From contig OY747713.1 in assembly GCA_963556495.2 (NCBI GenBank), forward strand, positions 40,357,461-40,421,460: DNA of 64,000 bases, given 5' to 3'. Position 1 is the first letter of the stretch; every line of letters begins with the position of its first letter. The notes below the pieces were generated by a model that was not told the DNA's origin, made no database searches, and saw only the letters and a program-made list of their open reading frames with translations. A program made the translations under genes and the position numbers. The stretch is from Valencia hispanica. Lineage: Eukaryota > Chordata > Actinopteri > Cyprinodontiformes > Valenciidae. Of the stretch, positions 53,761 through 64,000 are shown piece by piece.

Positions 53761-55333
53761 ACAGTGCTTGTCTGCTAACAGACTGGTGCATGTGTTGGTC
53801 CCATGCATCACAGATATGAATTTGAACATGGTGAACCCTTTCCACTAATGGTCAGCACCTGCTCAAACAGTCCTGGTGTGTTAAAAAACGACTGTCTGGA
53901 AACTCTGAAGGGGCAGGCGGGATAAATTAGCACCAGAGAAGCGCTGATGCGGTTCTTTTTCAGGCTAGCCTTGTTGCAGAAGGGAAAGAATCGCTCTGAT
54001 CCTTGTTCTCTATGTTGGATTTTCAGTTAAAGACCTTAACAGAGCATATACTGCTGAACTAATTACTCTGGAGGGAATCCAAGACTTCCTGTTTTAATAA
54101 TGTTCACTATTATGGCAAAATGTCTAGAATGGCAAATGACGTTAGAAAGACTGGTTGTGTACAACCCAAACTGCTTTTTTTTTACTCTAAGTATATCATG
54201 GTGGTTTCTGTCTCTAGATGAAGGAATGAGAAAGAAGCATGAAGGACAGATAACAGAAGATGCCTGCTAATCCTAAAAGCAATGACGGTTCTCGACCAAA
54301 TTTACCAGGGAGGCCAGGGTGGGGCACATAAGAGAATGAAAAAACTAAAACAAAAAAACAGAGCAATTTCTCATCATTTAATAAATTAAGCGAGCCACAG
54401 AGCCAGAGTCACATGCGGCTCTGGAGCTGCAGGTCCCAGACCCCTGATCTAGCAGATGAAAACTGTAATTCTATCTCAATACAGCTGAAGCTAAAAGTGC
54501 AACACCATAATTTTTTATTCATTGATAAAGTAAAACTGTAAACTTAAGATAAAGCCAAAATGCGATCAAATTGCTGTCAGTTCCTTTAATGGGAGCAGAC
54601 ACAAAGAGCTTCATTCATTAAAAACTGGACGACGTTTGGGTACAAAAATTCTCATGTAAAGTTTAATGTTGGAGTTCTAAAACAGTGCACACTGGTTATG
54701 GCAAGCCTACGAACAAATGAGCGCTACTATTTCTAAAAGTAGGAAACAATCGTAATTTCCAAACCACCCCCACAATTGATTCAGAGTTTTGGTGGACTTG
54801 AGTAGTAATTTTGTGACATGGATTAAGACTGTTAAACAAAAAAATATGTTTTAATGTAAAGGCATCCTAACAGAGATCTAGTCTAGGCTGACAAACTTAA
54901 TCTTAAACCTTGCCTGCCATTTGATTGTCTAAATTGATTAAGCCGACATTTGCATTAAAGTCATATACACGCATTTCTTGGTCATACACATGCTAAAAGC
55001 CAATGCAGGTGTGGAGTCGTTGCTATAATGCAATCATTTTGAAAACCACGTATCATCAAACGAAAGTACAGCCTCTGTCAGTTCAAGGATTCTAACCTAT
55101 ATCGTACTTGAGGCTCTAAACCCAATGAAATACCCCACAACAGGGAAAAAGCTTCCTTACTGTCTGTCTCCACGGAAACAGATGGCTGATTTTTCAAGAT
55201 TTTTCCACTCATATAACCTGGTTTAGGTCTTCTGACATGCTGTTCCTGAGCAGATTCAAAGCCAAACTCATAAAAAAATATATATATATTTTTTTATGTT
55301 CACATTGCATTGTTCCTGTGCGGATTTAACCTA
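53761..55333. other. No gene recognised; repeat fragments
   Basis: Contains a reversed hAT-type end at 54,388-54,448 (GCGGCTCTGGAGCTGCAGGT to CAGACCCCTG). A 28-bp word (GCAATCATTTTGAAAACCAC + GTATCATC) at 55,030 also occurs at 53,641. Otherwise AT-rich unique DNA. Confidence 0.45.
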
Positions 55334-56957
55334 CAGACCCTTTCCAAAAAATTAGAATATCATGGAAAAGTTTATTTATTTCCATAATTCCATTCAAGAC
55401 ATTAAACTCCCATAGATTATAGATTCAGGGGCCACAACTTAAACGATTTCATGTACTTAGTTGTTTATTTGTACATAATTTGGGCTTCCCGGTCATAAAA
55501 CCCACGAAAACAGGAATTCAAAAAATTACAATACTGTGAAGAAATCACCATTTACATCTCAGTTGTTGCAGAAAAAAAGAAAGAAATTAGGATCACATCA
55601 AATTCATCAAAATATGGCTACACTTTGGTTCAATTGTCTCAGTTAGGTTCAGTATGGGGAAGACTGCAGACTTGACAACTGACCGGAAGATCATCATTGA
55701 TACCCTCCATAGGAAGGGTAAGCCACAAAACTTCATAGCTAAGGAGGCTGGCTGTTCACAGAGTGCTGTGTCCAAGCATATCAATGGAAAGTCTAGTGGA
55801 AGGGTAAAATGTGGCAGGAGAAGATGCACCAGCAGAAGAGCTGACCGTGGGCTTCACCTGATTATCAAACAGAGAAGATTCATGAATCTGGCAGCGATCC
55901 AGATAGAGTGGAATGAGGTGGGAGTCACAGCTTCAAAAACCACCACATTCAGACGTGAGATGGGCTACAACTGTCGGGTTCCTCGGGTCAAAGCACTTCT
56001 GAGCCTGAGCTTACGTAAGAAGCATCTCATCTGGGCCAAGGGGAAGAAGGACTGGACTGTTGGCCAGTGGTCCAAGGTCCTCTTTTCCGATAAAAGTAAA
56101 GTGTGCCTTTCATTCGTGAATCAAGGTCCAAGGGTTTGGAGGACGACTGGTGAGGAACAGAACCCAAGCTGCTTGAGGTCCAGTGTGAAATATCCACAGT
56201 CAGTCATGATTTGGGGTGCAATGTCCGGTGCAGGTGTTGGTAAACTCTGCTTTCTTAAATCCAAGGTCACCAGATCAGTCTACCAGAATGTTTTAGAGGA
56301 CTTCATGATTCCTTTTACTGAGGATCTGTATGGAGATGCAGATTTCATCTTCCAGCAGGACCTGGCCCCTGCCCATACTGCCAGAAGCACCAAACCTGGT
56401 TTGATGCCCATGCCATCACAGTGCTTGACTGGCCAGCCAACCCACCGGACCTAAACCCCATTGAGAAACTATGGGGTATTATCAAGAGGACAATGAGGGG
56501 CACCAGATCCAAAAACAAAGAGCTGACAGCAAGCATCAAGGAAATCTGGGCTTCCATAACTCCCAGCCAATGCCACAGGATGATTGCCTCAATGCCACGG
56601 CGCATCGAGGCACTGATTAAGCCAAAGGGATTCCCTACCAAGTATTGAAGATTGACATAACGTTTTGAAAGTACCATATTTTGATTGATTTAATGTGATC
56701 CTAATTTCTTTCTTTTTTTCTGCAAAAACTGAGAAGTTAATGGTGATTTCTTCACAGTATTCAAATTTTTTGAATTCCTGTTTTCGTGGGTTTTATTAAG
56801 CTGGAAGCCCAAATTATGTACAAATAAACAACTAAATACTTGAAATCGTTTAAGTTGTGGGCCCTGAATCTATAATCCATGGAAGTTTAACGTTTTGAAT
56901 AGAAATATGGAAATAAATAAACTTTCCATGATATTAAAATTTTTTGGAAAGGGTCTG
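55334..56957 (+). mobile_element. Tc1-like transposon, both ends and TA duplication
   Basis: Starts CAGACCCTTTCCAAAAAATT, ends TTTTGGAAAGGGTCTG, with TA on both sides (55,332-55,333; 56,958-56,959). Length is 1,624 bp. Long internal inverted similarity (GGGCCACAACTTAAACGATT against CGTTTAAGTTGTGGGCCC, and TTCTGCAAAAACTGAGA-type arms). A second 3' end of this family is at 47,808-47,992. Confidence 0.95.
55654..56648 (+). pseudogene. Tc1 transposase (DD34E), one frameshift
   Basis: MGKTADLTTDRKIIIDTLHR opens the frame. HTH around NFIAKEAGCSQSAVSKHING; core LFSDKSKV (first Asp kept, next Glu is Lys), FIFQQDLAPAHTA, then after a shift near 56,400 WPANPPDLNPIEKLWG, 34 residues between the second Asp and Glu. 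Ends IKPKGFPTKY with stop at 56,646-56,648. Apart from the single shift it is full length. Confidence 0.92.
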
Positions 56958-57039
56958 TATATGATTTGGCCTTCATCACATTCTGGGATTTTGCATTTTT
57001 GTGGTAATCTGTTAGTTTTGTAGTTTGATTCAATTCCTG

Positions 57040-57260
57040 TGTTTTTGTTATGTTTAGCTATTTTGCTCTGTTTACTCTTTGCTTTAGTTTGTCTCTGCCC
57101 TCCCTGCTTCCCTTCTGTGCTCTGCAGAAAGCCGTTTATTATTTAGTTGAATCGACTCACCTGGTCCTTGTCAGGTTTTCCCTCTGCATCACCCACTTAT
57201 GCAAGTCTATTTTCCCATTGATTCATTCAATAAAAGCCATGTCACAATTCTGGATCTTGC
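57040..57260. other. T/C-rich region, unassigned
   Basis: CTCTGCCCTCCCTGCTTCCC and ATTCAATAAAAGCCATG look like the 3' part of an LTR-like or retroposed repeat. No boundaries were identified. Confidence 0.3.
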
Positions 57261-57261
57261 G

Positions 57262-57450
57262 GGGCATCATGTGCTGTAGTGGTTAATATGGGTGCCCCTT
57301 GTTCAGAGGACTCACCATTCCAAGTAGTTGTCCCGGGTTTAATTCCCGCCCCGTGGACATTTGCCGAATGTCTCTCCCCCTTTCTTTACTGTCCACTTCA
57401 AATAAAGGCAGCTGTGGCCAAAAAACCTTTTGAAAAACACAAAAACAATT
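57262..57450 (+). mobile_element. tRNA-derived SINE
   Basis: Box A-like TGTAGTGGTTAATATGGG (57,275-57,292) and box B GGTTTAATTCC (57,336-57,346) stand at tRNA-like spacing, followed by CGTGGACATTTGCCGAATGT, CCCCTTTCTTTACTGTC, AAATAAAGGC and an A-rich tail. This is the usual plan of a teleost SINE read by RNA polymerase III. Confidence 0.75.
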
Positions 57451-58475
57451 TTGGATCTTGCCTGTGTCCTGTTTGTGATTGGGTCCGCAACAAACACAAA
57501 TCACGACAGCTGTAAGATTAAGGAATAAAATGGGCCATACTCAAAAACTATGGCTAGGGTAGGAAACTTATCCTGAAAGGCAATGATGACATCCTGAGTT
57601 TTTGGTGGAAAAGCCCACAACATTAACGGCGGTGCTATGTGTTTGGAGCAAGTGGCAAATCAGGATTCACGCGTGGTGTACTATGTTATGTGTTGCTGTT
57701 CATCTGAGGTGCCATTTATATTTAAGACCCAGAAAGGACAAAACAACAAAACACAATGTAGAGTTCTCAAAATCTAGATCACACTTTAAGGTGACCCAAA
57801 CCATTCCCAAAGGGACAATTTCATATGCCTAATAGGCAAGGGTAGAAAGGAGGCATCCTTACCAAAATGTTGAAAAATGTTTTGATCACATTGAGTGGGG
57901 CAGACATTCTGTCTGCAGTCAGGATTGAACTGGGCTGTTTGTGAAATGAGGGACAAAAAAACGGCATGGTGCCATGGTGATCAATAATCCACGACAGCTT
58001 TAATGTCACGGCTGTTTGTTATCCAGCAGCCTCTTGGTTGCTAGTTGACTTATTAATATTCATTTCGATTATAAAATGTCCGATGTCAAGAACCTCTGCG
58101 TTCTATAATATGGCCAAACAGTTGAAGGTGCTGCTGGATCACACAGCTTATAATAGGTAGCACTTTAAAGGGCAGTGGTATTTCAGCCCTCTCTGTGCTA
58201 TACATTCTTCCCAGTCGCCTGTTGTCACCGCAGCTGGTCTTTATTATCCTGAGCGTGTAGCATTCAGTAAAGCCTGTGCAGTTTCAGCTGACATATAATC
58301 ATATAAAAGACTAGGCACCATGTCATGTACAGTACAGCATCAAAATAGATTTTTTTTTACAAGTGTACATAGTGATATCTTGTAAGGATGAGACTTAAAC
58401 GGCTTATTACATGTTTAATGTTTCATTTTTGTACTACCATCAAACCTTAAAATCCTTCTGCTGGTAAACGTCTTA
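57451..58475. other. No gene recognised
   Basis: AT-rich sequence without convincing exons or element ends. Confidence 0.4.
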
Positions 58476-59267
58476 CGGTGGCAAAGTGCAAAACAAAATT
58501 ACATTAACCTGAAACACATTTACATTTTAACGAAACACATTTACAAGTTTACCGAAACACATTTACAAGTTTTAAAAAAGCACTTATACAAGTTTAACAA
58601 AACACTGTTCCAAGTTTCCCGAAAAAGTTTTTACAAATTTACCGAAACACATTTACAATCTTACCGAAACACATTTAAAAGTTTACCGAAACACTTTTAC
58701 AAGTAAAAAAAACAAAAAAACTTTTACAAGTTTAACAAAACACTTTTACAAATTTACCAAAACACATTTACAATCTTACCGAAACACATTTACAAGTTTA
58801 CCGAAACCCTTTTACAAGTAAAAAAAAACAAAACACATTTACAATCTTATCGAAACACATTTACAAGTTCCATAAAACCGACCTCTTCTCCCTCTGCATC
58901 AGTGAGAAAGTTTACACTATGTCCACAATCACCACAAAATGTCCCTAAAACTTGAAAAACGGGCAAAACATCTCTGCAGATTGAGCTGCTGGCAGGATCG
59001 ATTCCATTACTGTTACCACTTTGGTCTTGTCCCGACCCAGACCTCATCCCTGCAGTATCACTTCCAGGTCATGTTAAACTTGTAGTGTTTTTTTTTTTTA
59101 CTTGTAAAAGTGTTTCGGTAAACTTGTAAATGTGTTTCGGTAAGATTGTAAATGTGTTTTGGTAAATTTGTAAAAAAGGGTTTTGGTAAACTTGTAAAAG
59201 TGGTTTTTTAAAACTTGTAAAAGTGTTTCAGGTTAATGTAATTTTGTTTTGCACTTCCCGGCCACTG
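58476..59267. mobile_element. TA-flanked fold-back transposon with mirrored minisatellite arms
   Basis: Left end CGGTGGCAAAGTGCAAAACA and right end AAGTGCAAAACAAAATTACA (reversed) are inverted repeats of over 40 bp. TA flanks both sides (58,474-58,475; 59,268-59,269). Each arm then carries tandem units near 22 bp, TTTACCGAAACACATTTACA in the left arm and the reverse in the right arm. A unique centre of about 200 bp (58,870-59,070) encodes on the minus strand a short frame with CGDCG. A non-autonomous Tc1/mariner-like element is likely. Confidence 0.75.
58847..59047 (-). other. Short ORF inside the fold-back transposon, CxxC motif
   Basis: Sixty-six codons in the non-repetitive centre. Reads MRSGSGQDQSGNSNGIDP, then VLGTFCGDCGHSVNFLTDAE, and runs into the repeat arm. 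One CxxC pair hints at half a zinc ribbon. It may be a captured host exon or a remnant of the autonomous parent's protein, or chance. Confidence 0.25.
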
Positions 59268-59269
59268 TA

Positions 59270-60473
59270 ACATCTACTCCCTGTTTGTTGCAGTCATCCA
59301 GTCAAAAGGTGGTGATGTAGCCTCCGTCACCATTTCCGAATGTGATACACATGGAATAAAAAAAAAAATACTAGTTCAATTCATTTTTGACATTCAAAAC
59401 TTTCATGTCTTAAGTTTTTTCTTTTGTCAGAACAGATTCTTGAGTAATATTTGCTAAATTGAGTATAGTACCAGAATGTACTGAAGAGCTGATTTTATGC
59501 TGAAATAACTTGTCCAGCTTGTAATATTTTTTAACTGTTTTGGTTTCCTTGTGTTTATTCAGTGATGTGATCAAAATGTTTGTGCCCTTCCTAGTTTCTT
59601 ATTTATTTTGCATGTTTGGATACCATTGCAAAATAAAATTTTAAAAAATGTGTATATGTGAAAGTATTTGCATGTAACACCATATGAATGCCTAATCGTG
59701 CACACGTTTTTTGATAGTGCACACATTTTTTGATAGTAACTGAAGACATGTATCAAGCTAACTGCATGTGGCTCCTTGTGGAAGAAGGTACTCTGGTCAG
59801 TTCAGAGAAGATCTGAACTTTACACCCTACAAACTAATTTCTTTATCCAAATCCGACATTGCTTGAGCTATTTTACAAATGAGAAAAGACAAAGATTTTA
59901 GTACCAAACTGGCAGAGACATACCATAAAATACTTGCAGCTGTTACGCATTGTTAAGTTGCAGAAGATAGTAAAGGTTTGGGTAATGTTGAAATACATTT
60001 AGAATAATTTGATTAAGGAAAATGAAAAGTTCAGCCAGCAGAGGACAGCAAGAGAAACTGTATTTGTTTCACTAGTTGGTATAAAGGTCTGCAGGAATCT
60101 TAGAACCCTTAGAACCCTTAGAACCAAAAATTTTTTTTAGGTGTTCAATGTTCTGTCAGTATGAATTTGTTCCAGCACCTCGACATCTTAAAAAAAAGGC
60201 GCTTTACTTCCTTAGAACCAAAAATGTCAGCATGCACTCTTTGGTATAAACCTGAATGTTGGGCTTAACTACGTATTAAGTGCAGAGGGTAGTCTACTTC
60301 AGAAGTTAATTAATACTGGATGAAGTATCCTTCAGTCAACGTTTAACAACCATATTTGGCCTTGTTGGTTTCAACAAGGAAACTGTGACAACTTTCCCAA
60401 ATGAAGAAGTCTACTCCCAGTTTCCCATTATAAACAGATGTAGATGTGTGTGATAGGTTCACTGTCTACAGTC
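59270..60473. other. No gene recognised
   Basis: AT-rich. A short direct repeat CTTAGAACC (three times near 60,098-60,125, again near 60,210) is the only structure noted. Confidence 0.4.
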
Positions 60474-60905
60474 ATATTTAATAAATTAGAATACTATTAA
60501 AACGTTCATTTATTTCAATAACTCACTTCACTAAGTGAAATAAAATTCTAGAGATTCTTCACACACAGACTGATGTTTTCCAGATAGATAGACTTTATTG
60601 CCTGTGACAGAGGTGACAGAAATTCTCCTTTGACAGAGCTCAATTTCAAAACACTTACGTTCAAAGACAAATCAGCAATAAAAATACATTGAGTTAAATA
60701 TCATCCACATTCATAAAATTGAAGATAACCATATAAAGGCAATGTAATCATCCAGACCTTTTATTGTGGAGGGAGCAATGATTTAAATAGCATTCCAACC
60801 ATGATTTTTCTGTTAATTTTGATGATGATTTTCTGGTCACAGCTGAGGAAAACATGACCATTAAGATTAGAATATTACATCAGTAAAAGGAAAAAAAATT
60901 AATAC
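60474..60905. mobile_element. Decayed Tc1-like remnants
   Basis: TAAATTAGAATACTATTAAA with CACTTCACTAAGTGAAATAA resembles a Tc1 TIR region. AAGATTAGAATATTACATCA near 60,863 could be the matching side. No transposase remains. Confidence 0.4.
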
Positions 60906-61206
60906 AGGGATATGGGCTTAGCGAAACGTATGTTTAATACCTGCTTACCTATCCTCAAAAGGTACTTTAAACTTGACAAGCACCTCATGATTGTATATTA
61001 TACATACATTGTGTGGCAGACCACCAGGGGGCTCCACTCAAACACACAGACAACAGGATGTTTAGATTTCAAAATCTATATGTTTTTGCTGGGATTATTG
61101 TATGTGTTCTGGCCATTATTCTGTCCATCAGTTGGAGTTGAGTAGTCGAGGGGATTGAACCTAACTCCTATGTATTGTCAATTTATTCCTCTCTCTTTCT
61201 CTCTCG

Positions 61207-61272
61207 TGTGTGTGTGTGTGTGTTGTGTGTTGTGTGTGTATATCAGTGTGTATATATATATATATATTTATA
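61207..61272. repeat. (TG)n/(TA)n microsatellite
   Basis: TGTGTG run passing into TATATA. Confidence 0.9.
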
Positions 61273-61491
61273 TAAAGTAAATTTTTTGGTGTAAATTAAC
61301 GACGAAACCGGAAGATGTTGCTCTTTTTTTAAAGGAAATACAGGAGAGATGCATGGAACATTTGTTTTGAATTCCACAATCACATTTACACGTAGAGCTT
61401 TTTACCTATTAATCTTTTAGCCAGTAGCTAAGACAAACTAACTGGTTAACATTTTCTGAATGAAAAGCTGACAGTTTCTTATTCAATTTTT

Positions 61492-61740
61492 GACAACCCT
61501 GAGCATCCTCTTCATGGGACTATCCTACAACAATGGTGTCTTCGGTCAGAGGCTTCTTCAGTTTTGCTGCGATACAGACTGCTACAGGAGATCATTCCTG
61601 CTTACAGCCATCAGGATCTATAACAGCTCCTTGAAAAATTAAATATGAGCTACAACAACACTTAATTTCCCTCTGGGATCAATAAAGTATTTTTAAAGTA
61701 TTTCTCTCTGGGAGGAATTAAGTATTTTTTAATTGAAATT
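61492..61740 (+). mobile_element. Rex1-type LINE 3' end
   Basis: GACAACCCTGAGCATCCTCT through TTCAGTTTTGCTGCGATACA (end of ORF2, frameshifted) to TTCCCTCTGGGATCAATAAAG. The terminal part is partly repeated (a second CTCTGGGAGGAATTAAGTAT). Confidence 0.8.
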
Positions 61741-61983
61741 TTCTGAATAATAGAAGGAATATTTATTTATCAACACCGAACCTTCACATTAATCCCTGGT
61801 TCCCACTGTTATCATTTGCAGTTATCAAACAGTTGTCATGCTGTTTACGTGATAAGCGAACACTGAAAGCAGCGCGGGTTTAATTGTGGGGCATTCTGTG
61901 CACAGTCAATTGCGTTAAAAAACATTTATGGCATTAATTCCACAAATTAATCGACCCGCATTAATGCATTAATATTGACAGCC

Positions 61984-61986
<3 letters not shown>
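61741..61986 (-). mobile_element. hAT-type element end
   Basis: GCATTAATGCATTAATATTG + ACAGCCCC at 61,958-61,986 is the reverse of the end at 23,617 (GGGGCTGTCAA...AATGCATTAA). Next to a TA repeat, as in the other copy. Confidence 0.55.
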
Positions 61987-61987
<1 letters not shown>

Positions 61988-62035
<48 letters not shown>

Positions 62036-62036
62036 G
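61988..62036. repeat. (TA)n microsatellite
   Basis: About 24 AT units with one TTTA interruption. Confidence 0.95.
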
Positions 62037-62123
62037 TAAACAAAAACAGGTAAATACAACACAAAAACTATTTTCAATTTTTTATTTATTTTATAATGCT
62101 GATCAATTCTTCTGAAGTCACAT

Positions 62124-63242
62124 TTACTCTTTGATGGCCTCCTCGAGCTCACCATAGGTGAATAATAAACATATCATCTGTTTTGTGCAACAGCCCCTCT
62201 TACACTCCATCAGCCATGCAAACTGACCTCTCTGCATGTAAGCCAGGTCAGATTAACCACTGGGTCCATTGTTAATGACCCAGGGTTTGCTCCATGCCTT
62301 TTCATCCAGTGGGGATTTGTTTAGATACACCCCTAAATCCACTCTTTTGGACTCACTGGTGGGATGGGAGTAAAGCAGCCACTTAGTTCCCTGACTTAAG
62401 CCAGCTCCCTCAGGTTGAGCTTGAAAGGAGACACCACAGCCCTGACAGCCTCCACCTGTTTCCACAAGCTTAGATGGGAGTATGCTGTAATTATTCCCAC
62501 AACCCTCAACCAATGCTTCCAGCCGAAAGCCTCCCTGGCTTCGAGCAATGCAGTACAATCTCTTGCTTTGGGTATTACATTTCTCAACTATTTGACATTC
62601 AAGTGATGTTTTTTCCAGCCGTTCCCCACATTTGAAGCTCTTCTCATTGAGGTCACTGTAAATAATGAGTGAATGGGGAGGAGGGCAACAACAAATGGAG
62701 CCACACCAACAAAGACAAGTAGCCAATCAGCTAGGCAGCATTAACAACAGCTTGAACAGGAAGGGTAAGCGTATGCAGGGACAATCAGTTTACCACTTTC
62801 AAGACCATGGCAGCAAATGTTGCCCAATTCTTTGTTTCAGGAAGTGTGTCAGTCAGATCAGTGGGCGTACTCCAGGTTTTTCCACCATTCTCAGTTGTGA
62901 TGCAGTACAGACGGGCCTTGTTGATGCCCCAAAAAATCTGGTCCGACTCTGGAACGGTTCCTTCAACCCCGATGAAGAACAGATAAAGTGTTTTGCTTTT
63001 CTTTGAGTAGATTGGGCAGGGGTTCATAGGACGTTTTCCATTCAGATAGATCTTTGTCACAACTTCTTTTGAATCTGACCACTTAAACAGGAATAAATAA
63101 AGCAAACATCATCAACAATTAACATTTTAGATTGAAGTGTTGTTTCTTTCCAACAACAACAAAAATGATTGAAACTGATTGTAATTACCTCAACTTTCAA
63201 TTCACCTTTACTCAGCTTTCCTGTTTTCATGACAAGCGCCAC
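62124..63242 (-). pseudogene. neu3-like: NEU3-like sialidase, degraded, one intron kept
   Basis: NEU3 relatives are membrane-linked sialidases that remove sialic acid from gangliosides. Readable on the minus strand: LVMKTGKLSKGELKVE (exon ending 63,189), a 107-bp GT-AG intron (63,188-63,082), then GKRPMNPCPIYSKKSKTLYL, an Asp-box (TENGGKTW), NWATFA, HGLESGKLIVPAYAY, PHSLIIYSD, ECQIVE, GNNYSILPSKLVE, GAGLSQGTKWLLYSHPTS, GPSG, SDLAYMQRG and FTYGELEEAIKE with TAA at 62,126-62,124. Defects: loss of the VGPG-type residues before HG with a frameshift near 62,808, another shift near 62,730, and TAA for Tyr after GPSG (near 62,252). The first exon is missing. Keeping an intron argues for a decayed tandem gene copy and not a retrocopy. 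Confidence 0.8.
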
Positions 63243-63354
63243 ATATTATAATAATAATATTAATAAACAGATTTAGGCATGAACACAATTATTCTACCCT
63301 CCCCCCAATCCTATCCCCATGTGCGGACACATTAAAGAGCAACATTAAAAGGAT

Positions 63355-63605
63355 ATTAAAATAGAAAATAGGATGGACACTGGGCCGAGTACAGATGAGC
63401 CAGGTTAGGTAAGGAAACACCATCAAAGGAGCCATCTGCCCCAGCAGCAGCGGGTCAACAGCAGCAGCCGAGGCACCGGCCCAGGGCGCCCAGAGGAGGG
63501 GAGGCCAGGATTCTGACCTCAACCCAAGCACCACCTGGAGAACACCCAGGCAGCTACAGCCGACCACCACTCCCGGGGCAGAGGGCTCCCATAAAGGAAA
63601 CACTG
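63355..63605. repeat. GC-rich dispersed repeat segment
   Basis: Purine- and C-rich sequence (CCCAGCAGCAGCGGGTCAAC, CCGACCACCACTCCCGGGGC, CCCATAAAGGAAACACTGGA) unlike the AT-rich neighbourhood. Looks like a dispersed fish repeat; class unknown. Confidence 0.4.
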
Positions 63606-63789
63606 GAACGATGTGTCTATGTTATTATTATCTGTGTAAAACAACAGGCTAACATGTTAAAATACACAAATAAATAAATAGATCGATAGGTAGGTAAATT
63701 AATAAATAAATTAAATTAACGAGATAAGTACAAGACCAAGTAGTAAAACACTGATCGATAAAAGCATGAAAAGCAAATAAACAGGCAGT

Positions 63790-64000
63790 AAATAGTAATC
63801 AATTAATTAAAAGCTAGGCTAAAAAGGTGAGTCTTGAGCCTACTTTTAAAAACATGAACGTTCTCTGCGGCCCTGAGGTCCTCCGGCAGCCTGTTCCAGA
63901 AGTGAGGGCCATAAAACTGGAAAAATGCCTCACCATGAGTGTGTGTCCTGACTTTTAGGATGACAAGGAGACGGCTGCCAGAGGAGCACAGAGACCGCAA
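63790..64000 (-). pseudogene. LINE (L2-like) C-terminal end, runs out of the window
   Basis: FQFYGPHFWNRLPEDLRAAE and FKSRLKTHLFSLAFN form the standard C-terminal block of L2/CR1 ORF2 proteins. Upstream coding sequence continues past 64,000, so the state of the rest is unknown. Confidence 0.8.

Noticed and set aside
57262..57350. Functional tRNA gene
   Set aside because: A and B boxes are present but the cloverleaf is degenerate and followed by a SINE body and A-rich tail.
58476..59267. CRISPR-like array (22-bp repeats)
   Set aside because: Units are contiguous without unique spacers, mirrored in opposite arms, and the genome is vertebrate.

Overview
This is nuclear DNA from a ray-finned fish, most likely a teleost. 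It is AT-rich and packed with mobile elements typical of teleosts: several Tc1/mariner subfamilies, L2/CR1 LINEs with an esterase ORF1, Rex1-type LINEs, hAT and TTAA-flanked MITEs, tRNA-derived SINEs, and CA/TA/CATA microsatellites. The few host exons are vertebrate-like with GT-AG introns. Nothing prokaryotic is present. I cannot name the species.

Host content. (1) The clearest gene is an ST3GAL1-type sialyltransferase on the minus strand. Four coding exons can be read (35,989-35,810; 33,439-33,394; 33,245-33,126; 23,236-23,063). They include a 46-bp micro-exon and the stop codon. All splice phases agree and all junctions are GT-AG. Its 9.9-kb last intron is a mobile-element landing zone. 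(2) A PARP10/14-like first coding exon lies on the minus strand at 4,802-4,62x, with a possible non-coding first exon near 9.52-9.68 kb. (3) A NEU3-like sialidase relic on the minus strand (63,242-62,124) keeps one short intron but has a lost motif, frameshifts and a stop. (4) Three unrecognised exon-like segments are listed with low confidence.

Layout. 0-2.5 kb: LINE with endonuclease and RT, cut by the window start. 2.5-9.7 kb: transposon remnants, PARP-like exon, a reversed L2 3' end, a hAT MITE and a TTAA MITE with intact target duplications. 9.7-19.1 kb: fold-back MITEs, a Rex1 fragment and two Tc1 elements in microsatellite DNA. 19.3-23 kb: low-repeat DNA downstream of the sialyltransferase. 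23-36 kb: sialyltransferase exons, with the last intron holding hAT pieces, an L2 with ORF1+ORF2, a second L2 5' segment in inverted orientation and a Tc1. 36-41 kb: one old Tc1 split by nested insertions, including a second L2 with a complete 3' UTR. 41-48 kb: LINE remnants, a hAT fold-back MITE and a solo LTR with a 5-bp duplication. 48-57 kb: Tc1 elements, a hAT-like element, and a retroviral envelope fragment lying inside a Tc1. 57-64 kb: a tRNA SINE, a TA-flanked fold-back element with mirrored minisatellite arms, and the sialidase relic.

No operon-like or CRISPR-like system exists here. The items most worth a second look are the L2 fold-back inside a transcribed intron, the in-phase candidate exon in the same intron, the mirrored-array transposon at 58.5-59.3 kb, the envelope fragment, and the PARP-like exon with a possible GC donor and an ISRE-like motif. 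Every transposon ORF I can read carries at least one stop, frameshift or truncation.
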